From Bacteroidales bacterium UBA4284 (GTDB lineage: Bacteria > Bacteroidota > Bacteroidia > Bacteroidales > UBA932), in the NCBI GenBank assembly GCA_002395925.1, contig DGVM01000102.1:1-15706 (forward strand): DNA of 15,706 nt, in the 5' to 3' direction. Position 1 is the stretch's first letter, and every line of letters begins with the position of its first letter. A model generated the notes under the pieces. That model searched no databases. It had not been told where the DNA came from and saw nothing but the letters and a program-made list of their open reading frames with translations. Of the stretch, positions 7,949-14,439 are shown piece after piece. The translations under genes and the position numbers were made by a program.

Positions 7949-10216
7949 ATGTCCAAATGTAAGAAAATAATTTTGATATTGGCACCTTTCGCGCTGCTTT
8001 ATCTGCTGTGCCTGCCCGCCCGGCTTTTCCGCCAGCCGCTCAGCGCGACTCTTACCGCAGCCGACGGCACACTCCTGGGAGCCAGGATATCCGCCGACGG
8101 ACAATGGTACTTCGAGCCGGCGGCCACTGTGCCCGACAAATTCGCCAAGTGCATAGTCGCATACGAAGACAAGCGCTTCTGGTGGCATCCTGGAGTAGAT
8201 TTCCTGTCGGTCGGAAGGGCCGTGAGGCAGAATCTGAGCCGCCGCGAAGTAGTATCGGGGGCAAGTACCATTACAATGCAGGTAATCAGGCTCAGCAGGC
8301 CAGACGCGCCCAGGAACATACCCGAGAAGCTCCTCGAAGCAGTTATGGCAACCCGGCTGGAGCTGCGCTGCTCGAAGAAAAAGATACTGCTGCTCTATGC
8401 CTCCAACGCACCTTTCGGAGGCAACGTAGTAGGATTGGAAGCCGCTGCATGGAGGTACTTCGGGCGCAAGGCCGAAGATCTCTCCTGGGCAGAGAGCGCC
8501 ATGCTCGCAGTACTCCCCAACTCCCCCGCCCTCATCCATCCCGGACGCAACAGGGAGCGTCTGAAGGAAAAGCGCAACTTCCTGCTCGATAAGCTGTTGA
8601 GCAGCGGAATAATAGACCCGACAGAATGTGAGCTGGCCAAGGACGAGCCTCTTCCCGACAAGCCTCTTCCCATGCCCGACAAAGCCTATCACCTGCTGGA
8701 ACGCCTGCGTGCGGAAGGAGGAGACAAGGACTACGGCTGCACGCTAGACGCACAGCTGCAGGACAGGGTGTGCGCAATCGCACGGGCACATTTTGCCGAA
8801 TATCATAACAATCTGGTTGACAACATGGGCATACTCGTACGCAGCGTCCGTACGGGAGACATCGTAGCCTACTACGGAAATACGAAGGGCCTGGCAGACG
8901 GCCTGAGAGGAGCCGACGTCGATATGATACCCGCTCCACGCTCAAGCGGAAGCACGCTCAAGCCCCTGCTTTACGCTGCGATGCTCGACAGCGGCGACAT
9001 CCTTCCGGCTACGCTGATAAAAGATACGCCCTACAACTACAACAACTTCGCGCCGCATAATTTTTCCCGCAGCTTCGACGGAGCCGTACCGGCCGACCAG
9101 GTAATCGAGCGTTCGCTCAACGTGCCGTCCGTCAGGATGCTGGAGCAATACGGCGCCGCCGAATTCCTGGAAATCCTGCAGCAGATGGGCTTCGATACGA
9201 TTACACGCGATGCTGACCATTACGGCCTGTCGCTGATACTCGGAGGAGCCGAAATATCCCTGCAGAATCTCGTAGGGGCATATTACATGATGGCCCGCAA
9301 GCTCTGTGGTGACGGCGAAGACGATTACGGCATCCCCCTCAGCAGGGCCGCCATCTGGCTCACCTTCGAGGCGCTCAGCAAGGCCGGACGGCCAGAGGAA
9401 GAATCGTCTTGGAGAGAATTCAGTTCGTCATCGAAGATTGCATGGAAAACCGGCACCAGCTGGGGCAACAGGGACGCCTGGAGCGTGGGAGTCAACCGCG
9501 ACTACGTGGTCGGAGTATGGGTCGGGAACAGCGACGGCGAGGGCCGGGCACAGATGACCGGAGTACAGTATGCCGCACCAGTGCTGTTCGACGTCTTCAA
9601 GGCACTGCCCTCCTCGGCGCGCTGGTTCAGCAAACCGTTGGACAGCATGGTTCCGCTTGAAGTATGCCACCAGAGCGGGCTCCCGGCAAGCAGGATATGT
9701 CCGCAGGTCGATACTGTGTGGGTTCCGGACATCGAAATCCGTCCCGATGAATGCAAATATCACAGGATAGTGCATCTCGACGCAGACAGGAAATATCTGG
9801 TCAACAGCAGCTGCTACCCTGTAGAGAGAATGGTAGAGGCGGTATGGTTCGTACTGCCACCGGCCCAGGAGTGGTACTACATGAAGAATCACCTGGATTA
9901 CAGGCCGTTACCGCCTAAGCATCCAGGATTCGATGCGTTTTCTGACGAGAGCGGCAATCCCATAGAGATAATCTATCCGCAAAACGGCATCACAATCGTC
10001 ACGACCCGCTCACTGAGCGGCAAGGAGCAGGGCGTCGTGGTACGCGCCGCGCACAGAGACCCGTCGGCGGTGCTGTACTGGCACCTCGACGAAGACTTCG
10101 TCGGACAGACTGTATCCGACCACGACTTGCTGCTGCGCCCCGAACCGGGACAACATCTGCTGACCGTGATGGATTCCGGAGGCGCCAGGCGCGCCGTCAC
10201 CTTCACGGTCAAATAA
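7949..10216 (+). CDS. pbpC: Penicillin-binding protein 1C (bifunctional transglycosylase/transpeptidase)
   Basis: Peptidoglycan synthase of 755 residues (E. coli PbpC has 770), anchored in the inner membrane with its enzymes in the periplasm. I take the ATG at 7949; a TTG at 7940 would add three residues and lies within the predicted -7 box. One membrane helix spans about residues 6-25. The glycosyltransferase (GT51) domain has EDKRFWWHPGVDF with catalytic Glu73, then GASTITMQ (104-111), then PEKLLEAVMATRLE. The transpeptidase domain has SxxK as STLK (Ser335, Lys338), SLN (389-391) and KTGTS (500-504), all intact. A C-terminal part with IEIIYPQNGITIV matches the PBP1C-specific C-terminal domain. 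It is divergent from the alpha-2-macroglobulin gene, its known genomic partner. It is followed by a strong hairpin terminator. Confidence 0.96.
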   Translation: MSKCKKIILILAPFALLYLLCLPARLFRQPLSATLTAADGTLLGARISADGQWYFEPAATVPDKFAKCIVAYEDKRFWWHPGVDFLSVGRAVRQNLSRREVVSGASTITMQVIRLSRPDAPRNIPEKLLEAVMATRLELRCSKKKILLLYASNAPFGGNVVGLEAAAWRYFGRKAEDLSWAESAMLAVLPNSPALIHPGRNRERLKEKRNFLLDKLLSSGIIDPTECELAKDEPLPDKPLPMPDKAYHLLERLRAEGGDKDYGCTLDAQLQDRVCAIARAHFAEYHNNLVDNMGILVRSVRTGDIVAYYGNTKGLADGLRGADVDMIPAPRSSGSTLKPLLYAAMLDSGDILPATLIKDTPYNYNNFAPHNFSRSFDGAVPADQVIERSLNVPSVRMLEQYGAAEFLEILQQMGFDTITRDADHYGLSLILGGAEISLQNLVGAYYMMARKLCGDGEDDYGIPLSRAAIWLTFEALSKAGRPEEESSWREFSSSSKIAWKTGTSWGNRDAWSVGVNRDYVVGVWVGNSDGEGRAQMTGVQYAAPVLFDVFKALPSSARWFSKPLDSMVPLEVCHQSGLPASRICPQVDTVWVPDIEIRPDECKYHRIVHLDADRKYLVNSSCYPVERMVEAVWFVLPPAQEWYYMKNHLDYRPLPPKHPGFDAFSDESGNPIEIIYPQNGITIVTTRSLSGKEQGVVVRAAHRDPSAVLYWHLDEDFVGQTVSDHDLLLRPEPGQHLLTVMDSGGARRAVTFTVK
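7954..7961 (-). promoter_or_regulatory. Putative -7 box for the macroglobulin operon
   Basis: The minus strand reads TACATTTG here, a full match to TAnnTTTG. It lies inside codons 2-5 of pbpC and ends 28 bp before the macroglobulin ATG at 7925, so the leader would be about 20-24 bases. No clear -33 TTTG is found at the expected distance, so the site may be weak or may need an activator. Confidence 0.42.
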
Positions 10217-10237
10217 TCAGGATCGGCAGATTAATCA

Positions 10238-10356
10238 GAATCGCTGTTACCAGGAGTCGGAGCGAAGCGACAGAAGGGGGTGTCGGGGGAATCCATTCCC
10301 CCGTCCCCTGGGGGTGCAGGGGGATCAGAAAGATCCATTGGAATCGCTGTTACCAG
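10238..10356. repeat. Pair of 16-bp direct repeats bracketing a G-run-rich segment
   Basis: GAATCGCTGTTACCAG occurs at 10238-10253 and again, identical, at 10341-10356. The 87 bp between contain four runs of five G on the plus strand (10276-10280, 10285-10289, 10310-10314, 10319-10323), a short palindrome GGGGGAATCCATTCCCCC at 10285-10302, and GGAGCGAAGCGAC, which resembles dispersed intergenic repeat sequence. The right-hand copy overlaps the last codons of the nitroreductase gene and the terminator hairpin. The segment could be a small inserted or duplicated repeat element; no coding sequence is seen in it. Confidence 0.7.
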
Positions 10357-10375
10357 CGATTCCAATGGATTTTTT
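10333..10375 (+). terminator. Perfect 17-bp hairpin with T-tract; pbpC terminator, overlapping the nitroreductase stop
   Basis: The arms at 10333-10349 (ATCCATTGGAATCGCTG) and 10354-10370 are perfectly complementary around the 4-base loop TTAC. On the plus strand the stem runs straight into TTTTT at 10371-10375, as expected for a rho-independent terminator of pbpC. On the minus strand the same stem is formed by the final codons of the nitroreductase gene, its TAA stop falls in the loop, and the bases after the stem (CTTTCTGATC) are only weakly T-rich, so termination in that direction is less sure. Confidence 0.85.
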
Positions 10376-10952
10376 CCGGCTTCCACTTGTCTTTGGGTTC
10401 CGGATTCTCGGCAGGATGACCGATAGGGATGACGCAAAGCGGAGTGATGGTGCCGGGAATTCCGAGAGCCTCCTTTACGATTGAGGAGCGCTCGGGATCG
10501 GAAGCCGCAGTCCATACTGCTCCAAGACCCAGTGCGTGGGCTGCAAGAAGCAGGTTTTCAGCCGCCGCAGAAGCATCGTGCTCCCAGAAATTGTTTTCGA
10601 CAACGCTGCCGTCACGCAGAGTGAGCATCTTCTCTGCACAGACGACTATAGCCAACGGTGCCTGCTCCAGCATTCTTGCATAACGGAGTTTGCCAGAGAG
10701 GAACTTGAGCGTATCGGGATTGTTGACGACCACGAACTCCCAAGGCTGACGGTTCATGGCCGAGGGGGCAGCCATGGCCGCGCGGAGAAGCGTTTCGATG
10801 TCGGCCTCGCTCACACTCTCTGATGTGTAAGCGCGAACACTTGTACGGGTGGCGATATTGTCCAGGACAGCCTCCTTGGGATCGGGGCCTCCGTTGTTGC
10901 AGGCAGTGGTAATCATAAGCAAAAGAGCCAATACGGGTATTAAGCGTTTCAT
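10350..10952 (-). CDS. Nitroreductase-family FMN oxidoreductase with lipoprotein signal
   Basis: Predicted flavin-dependent NAD(P)H oxidoreductase of 200 residues, a short single-domain member of the nitroreductase family. The core shows RTSVRAYTSE (36-45; Arg36, Ser38 and Arg40 are the usual FMN phosphate and ribityl contacts), PSAMNRQPWEF (63-73), AAENLLLAAHALGLGAVW (130-147) and the C-terminal PIGHPAE (176-182). Unusually for this family it starts with MKRLIPVLALLLMITTAC, an export signal with a relaxed lipobox (Cys18), then a short polar linker. It would therefore sit in the periplasm or on a membrane surface rather than in the cytosol. Its ATG overlaps the TGA of the glycosyltransferase gene by four bases (ATGA). 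Its stop codon lies in a hairpin loop. The fold is clear; the substrate is unknown. Confidence 0.9.
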   Translation of the reverse strand: MKRLIPVLALLLMITTACNNGGPDPKEAVLDNIATRTSVRAYTSESVSEADIETLLRAAMAAPSAMNRQPWEFVVVNNPDTLKFLSGKLRYARMLEQAPLAIVVCAEKMLTLRDGSVVENNFWEHDASAAAENLLLAAHALGLGAVWTAASDPERSSIVKEALGIPGTITPLCVIPIGHPAENPEPKDKWKPEKIHWNRW

Positions 10953-12148
10953 ATCCTGTCTATTGTTGGTAAATTTCTGATTTTAAGCAGCATATTGTAG
11001 CGGTCAAGAGCTTCTCCAACGCAGTCTTCCCAGCTCCTGACTATGCTCCGGGACGCCTCGATACCGACCTTTTTCACAAGTTCGCGGTCTGCCGCGAGGG
11101 CGCGCAGCTTCTTCTCCATGGATTCGGCTTCGTTCTCTACAAGGAAACCGTTGACGCCGTCGCGGATGATGCTGGATGCAGTAGCACCGTTTGCCATGAC
11201 GGCAGGAGTGCGCAGCGCAGCGGCTTCGCGTACCACCAGGGGCGCATTGTCGTACAGCGACGGGAACAAGAACAGATCGGCCGCGGCGTAATAGCGCGTA
11301 AGCACATCACGCTCGCCTATGTTGCCTGTAAAAGTCACCTTGTCGGACAGGCCGCGGGCTTCCACAAGCTCTTTCATCTCCTGCTCTGCATAACCGCGTC
11401 CGACGAAGAACATGCGGAAAGGAACATCCTTCATGCGGGCAAGACTCTCGATGATAAGCCTGGGATTCTTTTCCCAGATATGCTGTCCAACGAACAGCAT
11501 GACCAACTCATCGGGATTGATTCCCAGCTGCTTACGTGCATCGGCAAAGAATTCGTCGGAGTAGTCCGCCACCAGGTCGGAACCATTGTCCATAACCTCT
11601 ACGTTCCCTTTGAAGCCATATTCCCTGATAACATCGATAACCGATGCCTGAGGCACCCATACCAAGTCTGCGCTCTCGTAGAAATCGATTATATACTTGA
11701 TGATTACATCAACGATTGCCTTCGGGAAGACGCGGGAGAAATCGTCCCGGAACTTGGAATGGAAGGTGGCTACCATGGGTATGCCCTGCAGCTTCGCGAC
11801 ACGCTGGCCTACACTGCCGGCGCCAAAGGGGCTGTGGCAGTGAACAATCTTGAAGCGGCGCGTTACTATGTTCGAGAGGAACTTAGGATCCACCTCAGCT
11901 ATGCCCGTAACGTACGGAGGTCGTTTGGGCACGGGGAAACTGAAGTAGCTGAGCACCTCGTACGGAAGTTTGTCATATTGTGTCCCGGGGACTTTTGGAG
12001 TGATGACTTTGACGCCTCCGACCAACTTCTGGAGCCAGTAAGCATAGTTTTCTACGCATACCGACACTCCGTCCATTACCGGCGGGAAGCTATCGTTGAA
12101 GAGACCTACGGTGGCCTGCTGCAGTTTAAGCGGGTTTTTGAATTCCAT
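10949..12148 (-). CDS. Family 4 (GT-B) glycosyltransferase
   Basis: Cytoplasmic or membrane-associated retaining glycosyltransferase of 399 residues that moves a sugar from a nucleotide donor to a lipid or glycan acceptor. The N-terminal Rossmann half has FNDSFPPVMDGVSVCVENYA (17-36), IVHCHSPFGAGSVG (101-114) and TFHSKFRDDF (128-137). The C-terminal half has FVGQHIWEKNP (219-229), VTFTGNIG (271-278) and the donor-site block FPSLYDNAPLVVREAAALRTP (295-315), in which the usual Glu-x7-Glu is Asp300-x7-Glu308, a known variant. The layout resembles mannosyl- or glucosyl-transferases that act on lipids. The ATG overlaps the TAA of the EF-hand gene by one base (TAATG, 12146-12150), and the stop overlaps the nitroreductase start, so it is the middle gene of a coupled operon. 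Donor and acceptor cannot be assigned. Confidence 0.9.
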   Translation of the reverse strand: MEFKNPLKLQQATVGLFNDSFPPVMDGVSVCVENYAYWLQKLVGGVKVITPKVPGTQYDKLPYEVLSYFSFPVPKRPPYVTGIAEVDPKFLSNIVTRRFKIVHCHSPFGAGSVGQRVAKLQGIPMVATFHSKFRDDFSRVFPKAIVDVIIKYIIDFYESADLVWVPQASVIDVIREYGFKGNVEVMDNGSDLVADYSDEFFADARKQLGINPDELVMLFVGQHIWEKNPRLIIESLARMKDVPFRMFFVGRGYAEQEMKELVEARGLSDKVTFTGNIGERDVLTRYYAAADLFLFPSLYDNAPLVVREAAALRTPAVMANGATASSIIRDGVNGFLVENEAESMEKKLRALAADRELVKKVGIEASRSIVRSWEDCVGEALDRYNMLLKIRNLPTIDRI

Positions 12149-14379
12149 TATTCTGTTGCTTGAATGTCTGTCTGAGATTCGACCTCATCGGCTACGGGAG
12201 CGTCGGGAGCGTCTGGAGCATCCTGAACTTGCTCGACAGCAGCTTTCTCCTTGTGGAAAGGCAGGCCGATGCATTTGAGATTATCCGTAAAGAAAAGGAC
12301 TCCGAAGCATATAACCGCAAGGAACAGGAACCAGCAAAGGAGCTTGCGCCAAAGAGGAGCTTTGGGCTTGTAAGGGTCGTCCAGCTTGAGTTTGGGATAC
12401 TTGGCGACGCTTGTAAGCGTACGTCCGAACGGAATATTGACAACTGCGCCAGAGTTGACGGCCCAGCCGTTGGCATTGAGCACGGGGCCGAGGTTCCTGC
12501 GGCGCAGCTTGCCCCATGCGATGAAGCAGGAAGGGCCGGAGATGATAAGCATGATACCAAGAATGAGGAGTATCAGTCCCCACCAGGGAAGTTTGGCAAT
12601 GCCGGCGACGATTCCTGCCACTGCCGCACCAAGAAGGCCGATAGCCATGCCGACGGCTGCAAAAATACCGGCGAACTTGCCTATGTCGAACGGCTGCTTC
12701 TTTGCCGCGGCATCTGCCGGAGCGGCGGAAGCACTGGCCTGGAGGTTCTCCATGGCCTTTGCGTCCTTGTCGGCTGCGGATTTGTTGACCAGACCAGTTA
12801 TCCAGTTCCAGAACTTGACGTACGGAGACCAGAAGGCCTGTTTGATGCTGAGGGGATTTTCTACTATGCGGACGATGGTGGCGTCGTAATCCACTCCGTC
12901 GCGGTCATAGAAAACGCCGTTGGTGCCGGGACGGAGATTACGGGTGCTGCCGTCAGTCATTACTGCAACGATATTCATCGACTTGCCCGTCGTCTTGGAA
13001 GTGCAGGCGCAGTACAGGAGGAACATTCCGCTGAGGGAAGACATGTCGGCATGCTTGCCCATATCGGCGACTCTCACGCAGAGGCGGCAGCAACGCTGGT
13101 CGATATACAGTTTGCCAGCTTCAAAGACCGCAAGCTCATCCTGGTTGGGAGAATAGAAGTCGCTGAATATGACGTAGTTCTTGAGCAGTTTGTAGAAATC
13201 CCTATAAAGGTGCATCAGCTTGTTGACCTCATCAATCGAGTTGGCTTCTTCCTCCAGAGCTTTGTCTGCTGCAATAAGGTCCAGCAGGGCCTGTTTGTCA
13301 TCCGCCTTGATAAGGGCCTTCACACCATCCAGCCCAAGGGACTCTACTATCTCGCCCTTCTTGGAATCCTTCCATGCGATGTAGGGAGAGAATTTGTCCA
13401 GCATCTCGTTCCATCCGGCCTCGTCGATGCTGTCCTTGTCCTTGAAAACGATGGCTTTGAGGGCATCGAAACGGGATTTCCACGCGGGATTGACGGCATC
13501 GAAATGAATTATACCTTCTTTTGTCGGACGAGCGATGGGGTAAGAGGCAATTTCGTCGGCCTCGGCGGTGAGATTATGGTCGGATATGGCGCTGATCCTG
13601 TCGGCGGAAACATCTACGGCTGCAGTGGCGGCGTCGGTGAATGCAATCAGCTTGCAGCGCATAAAGTAGTCGGCTACTTTTTCTTTAAGCTGGGTGGCAG
13701 CGTCAAGGGCGGCCTGCGTCTGCTCGCCGAAGGGGAAAATCTCGGGACTTGCGGCATCCTGCCATGCGGCATAATCGGCAAGGGCTGTGTAGAATGTCTC
13801 TATATGGTCTGCCGTGATGCCGTTCTGACCGCTGCGGTCGATTGCGCTTCCCGCCTTGTCGATTATGGTGCGCACCACCTCCCTGAGATGGTCCGACTGA
13901 GCTGAGGCCTCGGTAATTACACCGTCGCCGTTCGCTGTAGTCTCGGCAAAAATGGCTACGCTGTCCGAGGTGTCGGCAATGGAAATCTCGTCCTTGTCGA
14001 GCTTGAGGTTGCGGAGAATCTGCTTTGCAGAATCGTGAAGCCTCGCGCCGGCTGCGCAGTCAGTATTTATCTCATTGAGCTTCAGGGTATCAAGGCCTTT
14101 TACGAGAAGATCCTTGTCTTTGATGACGCTGCAGAGCCACTCGGCAGCCGCTACGACCTCATCGACTCTGATTTTGCCGTCGCCGTCGGTATCTATCATC
14201 CGGAGCGTTTCGGAATCAAACTCAAGGCCCTCAGTGGGGCAGCTCAGAACTGTCCAGAGCTTCTTGTCAAGATCTCTCAGGTGTGCAATGTCTTCTCCGT
14301 TGCGAATATTCACGCGTACGACACCGCCCAGGGAGCAGTAGCTCCACTCGTAATTGCCTTTCGGTTGTTTTTTAGCCAT
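12148..14379 (-). CDS. EF-hand-containing membrane protein of unknown function
   Basis: I do not recognise this 743-residue protein as a named family. It has no signal peptide. Residues 63-74 (DTDGDGKIRVDE) are a textbook calcium-binding EF-hand loop, and two degenerate look-alikes follow near 148-159 (TANGDGVITEAS) and 181-192 (DRSGQNGITADH). A long, mostly helical, charged region runs to about 425. Next comes a Cys cluster CCRLC (430-434) with CAC (457-459), then a beta-rich stretch around MTDGSTRNLRPGTNGVFYD (474-492). Three membrane helices lie near 568-595, 598-622 and 679-698, and the tail is acidic with APDAPDAP. The topology suggests a large cytoplasmic domain anchored near its C terminus. 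It is the first gene of an operon with the glycosyltransferase and nitroreductase. The EF-hand and membrane segments are visible; any sensing role is inference. Confidence 0.85.
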   Translation of the reverse strand: MAKKQPKGNYEWSYCSLGGVVRVNIRNGEDIAHLRDLDKKLWTVLSCPTEGLEFDSETLRMIDTDGDGKIRVDEVVAAAEWLCSVIKDKDLLVKGLDTLKLNEINTDCAAGARLHDSAKQILRNLKLDKDEISIADTSDSVAIFAETTANGDGVITEASAQSDHLREVVRTIIDKAGSAIDRSGQNGITADHIETFYTALADYAAWQDAASPEIFPFGEQTQAALDAATQLKEKVADYFMRCKLIAFTDAATAAVDVSADRISAISDHNLTAEADEIASYPIARPTKEGIIHFDAVNPAWKSRFDALKAIVFKDKDSIDEAGWNEMLDKFSPYIAWKDSKKGEIVESLGLDGVKALIKADDKQALLDLIAADKALEEEANSIDEVNKLMHLYRDFYKLLKNYVIFSDFYSPNQDELAVFEAGKLYIDQRCCRLCVRVADMGKHADMSSLSGMFLLYCACTSKTTGKSMNIVAVMTDGSTRNLRPGTNGVFYDRDGVDYDATIVRIVENPLSIKQAFWSPYVKFWNWITGLVNKSAADKDAKAMENLQASASAAPADAAAKKQPFDIGKFAGIFAAVGMAIGLLGAAVAGIVAGIAKLPWWGLILLILGIMLIISGPSCFIAWGKLRRRNLGPVLNANGWAVNSGAVVNIPFGRTLTSVAKYPKLKLDDPYKPKAPLWRKLLCWFLFLAVICFGVLFFTDNLKCIGLPFHKEKAAVEQVQDAPDAPDAPVADEVESQTDIQATE

Positions 14380-14405
14380 AATGAGGTCGGTTTTAATGTA
14401 TCAGA

Positions 14406-14413
14406 CAAAACTA
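14406..14413 (-). promoter_or_regulatory. Putative -7 box for the EF-hand/glycosyltransferase/nitroreductase operon
   Basis: The minus strand reads TAGTTTTG, matching TAnnTTTG, and ends 26 bp before the ATG at 14379, which would give a leader of about 20 bases. No -33 TTTG is seen at the usual spacing; an A-rich run lies directly upstream instead. This is the best promoter candidate in the 60-bp gap between the divergent genes. Confidence 0.45.
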
Positions 14414-14439
14414 CGAATTTTTTTTGATATATTTACACC

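Noticed and set aside
7926..7985. Upstream ATG at 7985 for the macroglobulin gene
   Set aside because: It would put 20 residues in front of a complete lipoprotein signal peptide and overlap the pbpC coding start; the ATG at 7925 gives the expected N terminus.
12160..13905. A 581-codon open frame on the plus strand opposite the EF-hand gene
   Set aside because: Likely a shadow frame: no domain, no promoter, and the minus-strand gene has a canonical EF-hand loop, membrane helices and coupled overlaps with its neighbour.
14418..14425. Run of eight T before the flavoprotein start as a phase-variation tract
   Set aside because: It is short, outside coding sequence, and AT-rich leaders are normal before start codons in Bacteroidota.
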